Below, piece by piece: positions 19,544-28,460 of a stretch of DNA of 49,366 nt (positions are counted from its first letter, which is position 1; each line of letters begins with the position of its first letter). The position numbers were made by a program, and so were the translations under genes. This stretch comes from Pseudomonadota bacterium (GTDB lineage: Bacteria; Pseudomonadota; Gammaproteobacteria; Burkholderiales; Burkholderiaceae_C). Below the pieces are notes generated by a model. It was not told the origin of the DNA, made no database searches, and saw only the letters and a program-made list of their open reading frames with translations. Where the stretch lies: NCBI GenBank assembly GCA_018241325.1, contig JAFEEB010000066.1:1-49366 (forward strand). Reading direction: 5' to 3'.

Positions 19544-19638
19544 GCGGCGCGCCGACAGCGGAGCGCACCCAAGCCCTATGCAAGGGCTAAGTCGGACGGC
19601 GCATTCTGGAGCCTCTTCATCACGAACGGAGGAACTCC
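19544..19638. promoter_or_regulatory. Leader of the first DUF347 gene with a 6-bp inverted repeat
   Basis: AGCCCT-ATGCA-AGGGCT at 19572-19588 is a perfect 6-bp inverted repeat, flanked by GCCGAC and GTCGGAC arms that could extend it. A GGAGG-type ribosome binding site (GGAGGAAC) precedes ATG 19639. The repeat could be a terminator stem for the upstream gene without a T-run, or an operator for the DUF347 genes. Confidence 0.4.
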
Positions 19639-20421
19639 ATGAACCCGATCTCAAGCACCCGATACGGCGACTGGTTGATCAAGGTGCCGGCCATCACGCT
19701 GTCGTTCTGGATCGTCAAGATCCTGTGCACCACGGTCGGCGAGACCGGGGCCGACTATCTGGCCGTGGGCGCCGGCCTGGGCCAGGGCCTGACGCGCGCC
19801 ATGATGGCCAGCCTGCTGGCCGTGGCATTGGTCTGGCAGCTGCGCACGCAGCGCTACACCCCCTGGATCTATTGGCTCACGGTGGTGCTGGTCAGCGTGG
19901 TGGGCACGCAGATCACCGATGTGCTCACCGACAAGCTGGGTGTCAGCCTGTACGTCAGCACCTCGGTTTTTGCGCTTTTGCTGGTGGTCATTTTTGCCAC
20001 CTGGCATCGGGTGGAGCACACGCTGTCGATCCACGACATCGTGACGCGCCGGCGCGAGCTGTTTTACTGGGCCGCCATCCTGTGCACCTTTGCGCTGGGC
20101 ACCGCCGCGGGCGATCTGGCCACCGAAGCCTTGCACCTGGGCTTCACCCGCGGCGCGCTGGTCTTCGGAGCACTGATCGCCCTGACCTGTCTCGCGTGGC
20201 GCCTGGGGGGCAACGCCGTGCTGACTTTCTGGATCGGCTACATCCTCACGCGCCCCTTCGGGGCGGCACTCGGTGATTTGCTGACACAGGCCAACGAATA
20301 CGGCGGCCTGGGCATGGGGGCGATGTGGACCAGCGCGCTGTTCCTGTCGGTCATCGTGGCGCTGGTCGCTGCGGAGCAGTTCTTTGTGGACGAACGCCGT
20401 GCCATGCCCATGGCGGATTGA
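19639..20421 (+). CDS. DUF347/COG4705 membrane protein, first copy
   Basis: 260 residues, about 7-8 membrane helices, starting at ATG 19639 with a strong ribosome binding site. It carries the DUF347 repeat signature: KVPAITLSFWIVKILCTTVG at the N-terminus, and later copies of the same theme (YWAAILCTFALGTAAGD, FWIGYILTRPFGAALGD). The recurring TT.GET / G.A.GD motifs within helices suggest an internally repeated channel or transporter. Family function is not established. It is the first of a pair that flanks a lipoprotein gene, upstream of an efflux and two-component operon. Confidence 0.85.
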   Translation: MNPISSTRYGDWLIKVPAITLSFWIVKILCTTVGETGADYLAVGAGLGQGLTRAMMASLLAVALVWQLRTQRYTPWIYWLTVVLVSVVGTQITDVLTDKLGVSLYVSTSVFALLLVVIFATWHRVEHTLSIHDIVTRRRELFYWAAILCTFALGTAAGDLATEALHLGFTRGALVFGALIALTCLAWRLGGNAVLTFWIGYILTRPFGAALGDLLTQANEYGGLGMGAMWTSALFLSVIVALVAAEQFFVDERRAMPMAD

Positions 20422-20505
20422 CGCCCGCGGGCGATCGTTCGCGCGAACCGTCGCTGCCAGCCCGATGCACGGCTTGCATCACATCATTCGTTGAAGGAAA
20501 ACATC

Positions 20506-20949
20506 ATGTTCGTCCAGAGTGTTCCAGCCCGTTTTGCTGCCGCGGCCTGCGTCGCCGTCTTGTTTGCCGGGCTCGCCGGCTGTTCCAGGACCACCGAGCC
20601 GCCCCTTCCACCCAAGGCGGGCACGATTGCCGGAAGCGCGGCGGCCGGCAAGGCGGCGTCCGCACTGGGCGACTTGACGTCCTTTCGCGCCATCGCCGTC
20701 GGCGTTTCCGCCCTGGTTGACCAGGGCGATCTGGCGGCGGCCAAGACGCGCGTGAAGGATCTGGAGCTGGCCTGGGATTCGGCCGAAGCCGGACTCAAGC
20801 CCCGGGCCGCCGATGACTGGCACGTTCTCGACAAGGCCATCGACCGCGCCCTGAAGGCGCTGCGGGCCGAACCGCCCGTTGCCGCCGAGTGCAAGGCTGC
20901 CTTGGCCGATCTGTTGAAGACTTTTGACAACCTGCAAGGCAAGGCTTGA
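20506..20949 (+). CDS. Small lipoprotein of unknown function
   Basis: 147 residues from ATG 20506, with an AAGGAAAA just upstream. The signal peptide ends in the lipobox LAGC, so Cys26 should be lipidated. The mature part is helical, with no known catalytic motif; Cys is also found near the end ([21 protein letters not shown]). It lies between two DUF347 genes (84 bp after the first, 15 bp before the second). The C-terminus of a paralogue survives at 22117-22197, showing that this gene existed in two copies. Confidence 0.75.
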   Translation: MFVQSVPARFAAAACVAVLFAGLAGCSRTTEPPLPPKAGTIAGSAAAGKAASALGDLTSFRAIAVGVSALVDQGDLAAAKTRVKDLELAWDSAEAGLKPRAADDWHVLDKAIDRALKALRAEPPVAAECKAALADLLKTFDNLQGKA

Positions 20950-20964
20950 TCAGCGAGGCAACCC

Positions 20965-21735
20965 ATGAACCCGAGCGCTGAATACGCACTGGTCAAAGTC
21001 CCTGAAGTCACGCTCGGCTTCTGGCTTATCAAGATTGCCGCGACCACGTTGGGTGAAACCGGCGGCGATGCCGTTTCGATGTCCATGAACCTGGACTATT
21101 CGGTCGCCACCGGCATCTTCGCCGTCGCTTTTCTGGTTGCCGTCAACGCGCAAATCCGCGCCAAGGCCCTCTATCCCTTCCGGTACTGGGCCACCATCAT
21201 CGCCACCACCACGATCGGCACCACGCTGGCCGATTTTGCGGATCGTTCGCTGGGTATCGGCTACACGGGTGGCTCGGCCCTGTTGCTGGCGCTGGTGCTG
21301 CTTTCGCTCTTCCTGTGGTATCGCAGCATGGGCACGGTGGCCGTGGCCAGCGTGCACTCGCCCAAGGCCGCGGCCTTCTACTGGGTGACGATCATGTTTT
21401 CGCAAACCCTGGGCACGGCGCTGGGCGACTGGATGGCTGATACGGCCGGCCTTGGTTTCTCGGGCACCGCCATGGTGTTCGCCGGGTTGTTGGCCTTGGT
21501 GGCGGCCGCCTATTTCTGGAGCCGCCTATCGCGCACCCTGCTGTTCTGGATGGCGTTCATCCTGACCTGCCCGCTGGGCGTCGCGTTGGGCGACTTTTTG
21601 GACAGGCCAGTCACGGTGGGCGGCTTGGCGTTGAGCCGCTATTGGGCGTCCACCGTGCTGCTGGTCTTCATCCTAGCGTTTATTCTTGTCGATCAGGTCA
21701 TCGGACATCTCGACCGCGCATTCAACCCGGATTGA
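20965..21735 (+). CDS. DUF347/COG4705 membrane protein, second copy
   Basis: 256 residues, about 7-8 membrane helices. It starts KVPEVTLGFWLIKIAATTLG, parallel to the first copy, and repeats the motif internally (YWATIIATTTIGTTLAD, YWVTIMFSQTLGTALGDWM, FWMAFILTCPLGVALGD). It is clearly homologous to the 19639 protein but divergent, so this is an old duplication. It ends 11 bp before the broken response regulator. The Thr- and Gly-rich repeated helices are the family hallmark; substrate unknown. Confidence 0.85.
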   Translation: MNPSAEYALVKVPEVTLGFWLIKIAATTLGETGGDAVSMSMNLDYSVATGIFAVAFLVAVNAQIRAKALYPFRYWATIIATTTIGTTLADFADRSLGIGYTGGSALLLALVLLSLFLWYRSMGTVAVASVHSPKAAAFYWVTIMFSQTLGTALGDWMADTAGLGFSGTAMVFAGLLALVAAAYFWSRLSRTLLFWMAFILTCPLGVALGDFLDRPVTVGGLALSRYWASTVLLVFILAFILVDQVIGHLDRAFNPD

Positions 21736-21860
21736 ATGGAGAGGACATGCGGGTATTGCTGCTCGAAGACGATCCCACGGTCGGCGACACCGTTCAGGGT
21801 GCATTGAAGGGCGCGTTCCATGCAGCGAACTGGGTGAGGAGCGGACAAACCGCGTTCGCG

Positions 21861-22109
21861 ACGCTGGCCTGCCAGCACTATGACCTGGTGCTGCTGGACC
21901 TGGGCCTGCCCGGCAAGGACGGGCAGGAGGTGCTGGCCGACATCCGCGCCAGGGACAACCCGGTGCCGGTGCTCATCATCACTGCGCGCGACGGGCTGGA
22001 CGACCGGCTGCGCGGGCTGGATGGTGGAGCGGATGACTATTCGCTCAAGCCCTTCGAGATGGCCGAGCTGCTGGCGCGCATGCGCGCGGTGCTGCGGCGC
22101 AAGGGCGGC
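21861..22109 (+). repeat. 249-bp near-identical block shared with the intact response regulator, copy 1
   Basis: This block matches 28574-28822 with 4 mismatches in 249 bases by direct alignment. The 114 bases upstream (21747-21860) match their counterpart with 34 mismatches, about 70% identity. The sharp change suggests recent gene conversion between the two regulator genes. The match ends exactly where the truncated gene loses similarity to the family. Confidence 0.9.
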
Positions 22110-22116
22110 AGCGGCG

Positions 22117-22197
22117 CCGCCACCCGTTGTCGCCGACTGCATGGCGGCATTGGCCGCGCTGCTGCAAAGCTCCGACAGCCTGTCCGGCAAAGCGTGA
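22117..22197 (+). pseudogene. 3' remnant of a second lipoprotein gene
   Basis: In the frame starting at 22117 the translation PPPVVADCMAALAALLQSSD, then SLSGKA and a stop, aligns with the C-terminus of the lipoprotein at 20506 ([20 protein letters not shown], then LQGKA and a stop). The 5' part is missing and is replaced by the truncated regulator. A deletion joining a regulator gene to a lipoprotein gene explains both fragments. Confidence 0.75.
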
Positions 22198-22294
22198 CTC
22201 CGTGCGGGCGGCGAAGGCAATCTTGCGTCAGTCAATCCTTTGGCATGATGGTCCAGCCGCCGTTGTTTCTCTTGCATCTTGTTGTCTGTCGGGT

Positions 22295-23731
22295 ATGACT
22301 TCAAATTCGTGGGTACGACATATTGACCATGCATCCGTCACCGCGGGTTGCTGGACACTGGCGCTGGCGCTGGCCTGCCTGTTGTCCGCCTGTGCCAGCT
22401 ACACGCCGCAGCCCTTGGTCGTGCAGGCGTCGCTGCACACCGCGTTGCCGGCCCTTCCACCGCTGTCCGCGCCGGGTGTGGCGCCGCCCTTCGTGGCGCG
22501 GCATCCATTCGATGCGCGCGACGGGCTGGACGCCACCGAAGTGGCTACGCTGGCGGTGCTGTTGAGCCCCGATGTCAAATCCGCCCGGGCCGCGCAAGGG
22601 GTGGCGCAGGCGCAGGCTTTTGCCGCGGGCCTGCTGCCTGACCCGCAGCTCTCACTGACGCGCGACTTCCCGTCCAGCAACGCGCCCGGCCTTACCAGTG
22701 CCTTCAACCTCGGCCTGGCTTATGACTTCAATCAACTCATCACCCATGGCGTGACCCAGCAGGCTTCGGCGAGCGATACCGAGAAGTCCCATCTCGACCT
22801 GCTGTGGCAAGAGTGGCAGGTGGTCGCCCAAAGCCAGGTGCTGATGAACCGCATCGGCCAGCAGGAGCAGTTGGCGCAGGTGCTTGAGCACGAACAGGCG
22901 TTCTATGCCGACCTGATGCCGCGAACCCGTCGCGCGGTAGCCGAGGGCAACCTGACGATCGAAGCGCTGAGCCCGTATTTGACGACTGCGGCCGACAACG
23001 CGCGCCAGTTGAACGAGGCTCGCCGCGCTGCCCAGGACAACCGTGGCCAGCTCAACGCCCTGCTGGGCCTGATGCCCGATGTGCGGCTCGATCTGGTGTT
23101 CGACCGCACTCTGCCGCAGCTGAACGACGCCGCGGTGCGCGCCAGCCTGATCAGCGTCGCCGAGCGTCGCCCCGACCTGCGGGCCCTGCGCGCCGGCTAT
23201 GCGGCGCAGGAGGCGCGCACGCACCGCGCGGTGCTGGCGCAGTTTCCCGCGCTCAACATCGGCATCACCCGCGTGCGCGATACCGCAGGGCTCTACACCA
23301 GCGGCTTTGCGCTGGGCTTCACGTTACCGCTGTTCAACCGCAACCGGGGCAACATTGCTGTGGAAGTGGCCACCCGGACGCAGTTGCGCCAGGAGTACGA
23401 AAAGCGCCTGAACGCAGCCCATGGCGACGCCTTGCGCGCGCTGCGCAGCGACGCGCAACTGATGGAGCAGATCCGCCTGGCGCAGGGTGAGGTGGCCCAG
23501 TTGCAGCCATTGGCCGACCGGGGTGAGCAGGCCCTGCAAGCCGGCGCCATGGATGCCCTGCGTTATGCCAATCTGCGCGCCGGCCTGTTGGCCAAGAAGC
23601 TGGAACTGCTGAACCTGGAGGCGAGCGTGCGTGAGCAGCGCATTGCCTTGCGCACGCTGACCGGGATCGATGTTTCCAATGGCCTGCACGCGCCATCGGA
23701 TGCGACGCCGCAACAGAACAAACTGCCTTGA
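22295..23731 (+). CDS. TolC-family outer membrane efflux lipoprotein
   Basis: 478 residues from ATG 22295; the ribosome binding site is poor. The signal peptide ends in LLSAC, so Cys33 is the likely lipidation site. The mature protein has the long coiled-coil helices of outer membrane factors (AQGVAQAQAFAAGLLPDPQL, later ARTHRAVLAQFPALNIGI, and ALQAGAMDALRYANLRAGLL). It forms the outer membrane duct of the tripartite pump with the next two genes, with a 12-bp gap to the adaptor. Confidence 0.9.
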   Translation: MTSNSWVRHIDHASVTAGCWTLALALACLLSACASYTPQPLVVQASLHTALPALPPLSAPGVAPPFVARHPFDARDGLDATEVATLAVLLSPDVKSARAAQGVAQAQAFAAGLLPDPQLSLTRDFPSSNAPGLTSAFNLGLAYDFNQLITHGVTQQASASDTEKSHLDLLWQEWQVVAQSQVLMNRIGQQEQLAQVLEHEQAFYADLMPRTRRAVAEGNLTIEALSPYLTTAADNARQLNEARRAAQDNRGQLNALLGLMPDVRLDLVFDRTLPQLNDAAVRASLISVAERRPDLRALRAGYAAQEARTHRAVLAQFPALNIGITRVRDTAGLYTSGFALGFTLPLFNRNRGNIAVEVATRTQLRQEYEKRLNAAHGDALRALRSDAQLMEQIRLAQGEVAQLQPLADRGEQALQAGAMDALRYANLRAGLLAKKLELLNLEASVREQRIALRTLTGIDVSNGLHAPSDATPQQNKLP

Positions 23732-23743
23732 GGAGAACGTTCG

Positions 23744-24817
23744 ATGAACCCGTTGAAATTGCGGATGGGCGCTCGGCGCTTGGCCACGGCGCTGCTGGCG
23801 TTGCTGCCATGGCTGTGCTTGCCACCGTTGGCCCACGGTGCGGAAAGCCCGGCCGAGCCCGGTGCTCTGGTGAGCACCGTGGCGCTCAAACGGGGCGAGT
23901 TGCCGCTGACCCTGACCGGCTTTGGCGTCGTCGCCCCCGAGGCGGGACAAAGCCAGAACGTCAGCGTGCAGCGTGCCGGCCGCGTCGAACGCTTGCGGGT
24001 TGCGGTGGGCGCGCAGGTGCAGCGAGGCCAGCCGCTGATGGAGCTTGCCGTTGACCCGGCCGCAGCCCAGGCGTTTGCCCAGGCGCGCAACGCGCAGCAG
24101 TACACCGAGGGCGAGGTGGCGCGCATCGAAGCGCTGGTGGCGCAGCAGTTGGCCACGCGCTCGCAACTGGCGCAGGCACGCCAGGCCGCGGCCGACGCCC
24201 GCGAAGCGGTGCGCGTGCAAGAGCGCCTGGGCGGTGCGGCCGAACGCATCACGGTGACGGCGCCGATCAGCGGCTTGCTGGTGGCGCTGCCGGTGGCCCA
24301 GGGCGACCGCATTCCGGCTGGCGCTGCCGTGGCGCAACTGGCCAACACCGATTCCTTGCGCGTCGCGCTGGGCATCGAGCCGGGTGATGTGCGCCACCTG
24401 CGCAGCGGCATGGCGGTGCGCCTGGCTTCGGTGTTCGACGAAACCCGTTCTGTGACGGGCCAGGTCGTACTGGTGCAGCGGGCCATCAACCCGAAAAGCC
24501 AGTTGGTCGATGCGGTGGTGCGATTCCAGCCAACCGCCGACTCGGGCCTGCTGCCGGGCTTGCGCGTGCGCGGCGACATCCAGTTCGCCAAGGCCGAAGG
24601 CTGGCTCATTCCGCGCTCGGCCCTGGTCAGGAGCGGCGATGGTTTTGCCGCATTCCAGGTGGCCGACGGCAAAGCCGCGCGGGTGGCCGTGCAGGTGATC
24701 ACGGAGCAGGGCGATCAGGCCGTGGTCAAGGCCCCGTTCGATGCCCAGCGGCGCCTGGTGACGACGGGCGCCTACCAGTTGACCGATGGCATGGCCGTGC
24801 GCGAGGCCAAGTCATGA
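23744..24817 (+). CDS. RND efflux periplasmic adaptor (membrane fusion protein)
   Basis: 357 residues with an N-terminal signal sequence ending near AHGAES. Barrel-sandwich halves are seen at GRVERLRVAVGAQVQRGQPL and ITVTAPISGLLVALPVAQGD, separated by a short coiled-coil hairpin (about 95-150). Beta-barrel and membrane-proximal domains follow, ending with GAYQLTDGMAVR. It links the RND pump to the outer membrane factor. No metal-binding His-rich stretch is seen. It overlaps the pump gene by ATGA. Confidence 0.93.
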   Translation: MNPLKLRMGARRLATALLALLPWLCLPPLAHGAESPAEPGALVSTVALKRGELPLTLTGFGVVAPEAGQSQNVSVQRAGRVERLRVAVGAQVQRGQPLMELAVDPAAAQAFAQARNAQQYTEGEVARIEALVAQQLATRSQLAQARQAAADAREAVRVQERLGGAAERITVTAPISGLLVALPVAQGDRIPAGAAVAQLANTDSLRVALGIEPGDVRHLRSGMAVRLASVFDETRSVTGQVVLVQRAINPKSQLVDAVVRFQPTADSGLLPGLRVRGDIQFAKAEGWLIPRSALVRSGDGFAAFQVADGKAARVAVQVITEQGDQAVVKAPFDAQRRLVTTGAYQLTDGMAVREAKS

Positions 24818-27800
24818 AGGTGGCGAGCTGGATTCAGGGGCACAGCCGCTCGATTCTCTTTCTGCTGGCCTTGCTGGCTGTAGGCGGCATCGTCGCCGCG
24901 CTGCGCCTGCCGGTGTCGATGTTTCCCACGGTGGACTTTCCCCGCGTCGTGGTGAGCCTGGATGCCGGCGATCGACCGGCCGACCAGATGGCGCTGCAAA
25001 TCACCACGCCGGTGGAAGAAGCGATTCGCCGCGTGCCCGGTGTGGTCGATATCCGCTCCACGTCCAGCCGCGGCAGCGCCGAGATATCGGTCAACTTTAG
25101 CTGGGGCACGGACATGGTGGCGGCCGCGCTGCAGGTGAACGCAGCCACCAGTCGGGTGGCCACGTCGAGCCTGCCGCCAGGCACCCTGTTCGACACCAAA
25201 CGCATGGACCCGACGGTATTTGCGGTGCTGGCCTACAGCCTCACCTCGCCCACGCTCTCGCTGACGGCCTTGCGCGACATCGCCCAGTACCAGATGCGCC
25301 CGCTGCTGTCGGGCATTGCTGGCGTGGCGCAGGTGGGCGTGGTGGGCGGCGAGCGCGAGGAATACCGCGTCACCGTGGCGCCCGCGCGCCTGGCCGCGCA
25401 CGGCCTGACGCTGGCCGACGTGGCCGCCGCGCTGAACGCCGCCAACGTGGTGCAGGCGATCGGCAAGATCGAGGACCACTACAAGCTGTACCTGGTGGTG
25501 GGTGACACGCGGCTCAAGACGCTGGACGACATCCGCCACACCGTGCTCAAGTCGGGCCAGGACGGCATCGTCCAACTCGACGATGTGGCGCGGGTCGAGC
25601 GTTCGATCGAGCCGCAGTGGCTGCGCGTGACGGCCGACGGCCGCGACGCCGTGCTGCTCAACATCTACCAGCAGCCGGGCGCCAACAGCGTGCAGCTCAC
25701 CAGGGATGTGACGGCGGCGCTGGCCAAGTACCAGGCAGCGCTGCCGCCGGATGTGAAGGTGGCAGCCTGGTACGACCAGAGCCAGCTCGTGACCGACGCC
25801 GCCGCCAGCGTGCGCGACGCCATCTTGATCGGCGCCGTGCTGGCGGCCGGCGTGCTGCTGCTGTTTTTGCGCAACCTCAAGATTACGCTGATCGCCGTGG
25901 TGGTGGTGCCGGTGGTGCTGGCGGCCACCGTGGTGCTGCTGTGGTCGCTGAACATGAGTTTCAACATCATGACCCTGGGCGGCATGGCGGCGGCCGTGGG
26001 CCTGGTCATCGACGACGCCATCGTGATGAGCGAGCACATCGTGCGGCGCATGCGCGGCGCGGTCGCCGGGCCACGCGACACCGTGATGCGCGCGGCGATC
26101 GAGTTCTTTCGCCCACTGGCGGGCTCCAGCGCGGCGACCATCGTGATCTTCGTTCCGCTGGCTTTTCTGAGCGGTGTCACGGGGGCGTTTTTCAAGGCGT
26201 TGTCGCTGACCATGGCGGCCGCGCTCATCATCTCCTTCTTCGTCACCTGGCTGGCCGTGCCCCTGGTCGCCAACCGCCTGTTGGACAACCGCGATGCCAA
26301 TCAAAAAGAAGGCGGGCGCGTAACCGACTGGATGCACCTGCGCTACGAATGGGTGATGCGGCGCCTGTTGGCCCGTCCGATCTGGATCTTGCTGCTGATC
26401 GCGCCGCTGTGCGGCCTGGGCTGGCTGGCCTATCACAAGGTTGGCTCGGGCTTCATGCCGGCGATGGACGAGGGAGGCTTCATCATCGACTACCGCACCC
26501 AGCCTGGCACGGCCCTGGGCGAGACCGACCGCATGCTGCGTCAGATCGAGGACATCCTCAAGCACACACCCGAGGTGCAGACCTATTCGCGCCGCACCGG
26601 CACCGGGCTGGGCGGTGGCCTGAGCGAAGCCAACGAGGGCGATTTTTTCGTGCGGCTCAAGCCGCCGCCCCGCAGGCCCATCGACGAGGTCATGGCCGAC
26701 GTGCAGAGCCAGATCGACCAGAACGTACCCGGCGTGGCGGCCGAGATGGCGCAGTTGATGGAAGACATGATCGGCGATATGACGGCGGTGCCGCAGCCGA
26801 TCGAGATCAAGCTGTATTCGGACGACCCACGGCAGTTGAGCGCGCTGGCGCTCAAGACTGCCGAGGCCATCCGCAAGGTGCCCGGTGTCACCGGTGTGCG
26901 CAACGGCATCAAGCCGGCGGGCGACGCGTTGGTGGTCCAGGTGGATCGCGTCAAGGCCGCCCTCGAAGGGATGGACCCCAACGGGGTTACGCACATGCTC
27001 AACAACATCGTGGCGGGCCAGGTGACGACGCAGATGCAGGAGGGCCCCAAAATGGTCGGCGTGCGCGTCTGGGTGTCGGGTGATTTGAGGAAAACGGCGG
27101 CCGATTTACCCCGGATGTTGCTGCGCGCCCCCGACGGGCACGAGTTTCCGCTCGCGCGCATTGCCAGCATCAGCATCGAGACTGGCCAGCCGCAAATCAC
27201 GCGCGAAAACCTCAAGCGCATGATCGCCGTGACTGCGCGCATCAACGGCCGGGACCTGGGCTCCACCGTGGTCGACGTGCAAAAAATCGTGGCGGCGCCG
27301 GACTTTCTGCCCGCGGGAACGTACTTCGAACTGGGCGGCCTGTACCAGCAGCAGCAGATCGCCTTTCGCGGCCTGGTGAACGTGCTGCTGGCGGCACTGG
27401 CGCTGGTCTTCCTGCTGCTCTTGTTTTTGTACGAGCAGTTCCGTATGGCGCTGTCGATCATGGTGATTCCGCTGGTCAGCATGACGGGTGTGTTCATCGG
27501 CCTGTGGGCCACTGGCGTGGAGCTCAACATCACATCCATGATGGGCATGACGATGATTGTGGGCATCGTCACTGAGGTGGCGATCTTCTACTTCTCGGAA
27601 TACCGCGACCTGGCCAGCCACATGCCGCTGGACGAGGCCCTGATCCAGGCGGGCAAGAACCGCATGCGGCCGATCCTGATGTCGGTGCTGGCCGCCATCC
27701 TGACGCTGCTGCCGCTGGCGCTGGCGATCGGCCAGGGCTCGGAAATGCAAAAGCCGCTGGCCATCGCCATCATCTCGGGGCTCATCGTGCAACTGCCGCT

Positions 27801-27876
27801 GGTGCTGATCGCAATGCCGGTGATCTTCAAGAGCCTGAAGCGGCGGCGGGTGCGGCATGTGGAGCCATCCGCATGA
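24814..27876 (+). CDS. RND efflux pump inner membrane transporter (HAE1-like)
   Basis: 1020 residues, standard RND length, with 12 predicted helices and two large periplasmic loops. It begins MKVASWIQGHSRSILFLLAL and has VSMFPTVDFPRVVVS after helix 1. The proton-relay pair is present in helix 4 (VGLVIDDAIVMSEH), which places it nearer the HAE1 than the heavy-metal group. Helix 10 reads GIVTEVAIFYFSEYRDL, without the Lys found there in AcrB, so proton relay details may differ. The overlaps with adaptor and DedA genes show tight coupling. Substrate is unknown; candidates include drugs, lipids or aromatic compounds. Confidence 0.93.
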   Translation: MKVASWIQGHSRSILFLLALLAVGGIVAALRLPVSMFPTVDFPRVVVSLDAGDRPADQMALQITTPVEEAIRRVPGVVDIRSTSSRGSAEISVNFSWGTDMVAAALQVNAATSRVATSSLPPGTLFDTKRMDPTVFAVLAYSLTSPTLSLTALRDIAQYQMRPLLSGIAGVAQVGVVGGEREEYRVTVAPARLAAHGLTLADVAAALNAANVVQAIGKIEDHYKLYLVVGDTRLKTLDDIRHTVLKSGQDGIVQLDDVARVERSIEPQWLRVTADGRDAVLLNIYQQPGANSVQLTRDVTAALAKYQAALPPDVKVAAWYDQSQLVTDAAASVRDAILIGAVLAAGVLLLFLRNLKITLIAVVVVPVVLAATVVLLWSLNMSFNIMTLGGMAAAVGLVIDDAIVMSEHIVRRMRGAVAGPRDTVMRAAIEFFRPLAGSSAATIVIFVPLAFLSGVTGAFFKALSLTMAAALIISFFVTWLAVPLVANRLLDNRDANQKEGGRVTDWMHLRYEWVMRRLLARPIWILLLIAPLCGLGWLAYHKVGSGFMPAMDEGGFIIDYRTQPGTALGETDRMLRQIEDILKHTPEVQTYSRRTGTGLGGGLSEANEGDFFVRLKPPPRRPIDEVMADVQSQIDQNVPGVAAEMAQLMEDMIGDMTAVPQPIEIKLYSDDPRQLSALALKTAEAIRKVPGVTGVRNGIKPAGDALVVQVDRVKAALEGMDPNGVTHMLNNIVAGQVTTQMQEGPKMVGVRVWVSGDLRKTAADLPRMLLRAPDGHEFPLARIASISIETGQPQITRENLKRMIAVTARINGRDLGSTVVDVQKIVAAPDFLPAGTYFELGGLYQQQQIAFRGLVNVLLAALALVFLLLLFLYEQFRMALSIMVIPLVSMTGVFIGLWATGVELNITSMMGMTMIVGIVTEVAIFYFSEYRDLASHMPLDEALIQAGKNRMRPILMSVLAAILTLLPLALAIGQGSEMQKPLAIAIISGLIVQLPLVLIAMPVIFKSLKRRRVRHVEPSA

Positions 27877-28460
27877 ACATTCCCGAGTTGATCCAGAACT
27901 ACGGCTACGCGGCCGTGGCCGTGGGCACCTTTCTTGAGGGCGAGACGGTGCTGCTGCTGGCGGGCGCCGCTGCCAGTCGCGGCCATCTGGCCATGCCTTG
28001 GGTGATCGCGGTGGCCACCGTGGCCAGCTTTGCGGGCGACCAGCTCTTTTTTTACCTGGGTCGTGCCTATGGCCCGGCGCTGCTGCAGCGCTTTCCCAAG
28101 CTGGGGGCGGGCACGGCGCGCGCCCGCGTACTGCTGGAGCGCCACAACACGCCGGTGATTTTGTCGGTGCGCTTTTTGTATGGCTTGCGCATCGCAGGGC
28201 CCTTGGCGATCGGCATGAGCGGCGTGGGCTGGCTGCGGTTTTTCGTGCTCAACCTGATCGGCGCCGTGGTCTGGGCGTGCGCGATTGCCGCCCTGGGCTA
28301 CGGGACGGGCCAGGCGCTGGCCTCGGTTCTGGGCACCATCGATGCGGACGAAATCTGGACCATGGGGGTTCTGCTCGTGGCCGGAGTGCTGATATGGCTG
28401 ATCGCGCGTTTTCGGGCCGCGCGGCGGCGAGTGGGCGAAGGCCCGTTGGGGAGCGAATGA
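27873..28460 (+). CDS. DedA family membrane protein
   Basis: 195 residues, about 5 membrane segments. Family marks are GTFLEGETVLLLAGAAASRG with the conserved Glu, GDQLFFYLGRAYG, and the Arg-containing RFLYGLRIAGPLAIGMSG re-entrant segment. DedA proteins help in membrane lipid (undecaprenyl phosphate or phospholipid) flipping and in resistance to cationic peptides. It overlaps the pump gene by ATGA and the regulator start, so it belongs to the efflux operon. This supports an envelope-stress role for the operon (inference). Confidence 0.9.
   Translation: MNIPELIQNYGYAAVAVGTFLEGETVLLLAGAAASRGHLAMPWVIAVATVASFAGDQLFFYLGRAYGPALLQRFPKLGAGTARARVLLERHNTPVILSVRFLYGLRIAGPLAIGMSGVGWLRFFVLNLIGAVVWACAIAALGYGTGQALASVLGTIDADEIWTMGVLLVAGVLIWLIARFRAARRRVGEGPLGSE

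Larger units (their letters stand above)
21747..22298 (+). pseudogene. Truncated OmpR-family response regulator (receiver domain only)
   Basis: ATG 21747 has a good GGAGAGG upstream. Residues 1-121 form a complete receiver domain with the acidic pocket LEDDP, phospho-acceptor Asp in LLDLGLPG, Thr in IITARD and Lys in LKPFEM. After RRKGG the sequence departs abruptly from the family. The remaining 60 or so residues are unlike any winged-helix domain and are read out of frame through a lipoprotein remnant. The DNA-binding domain is therefore lost. It could still work as a single-domain receiver, but the junk tail argues for a pseudogene. It is the paralogue of the regulator at 28460. Confidence 0.8.
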
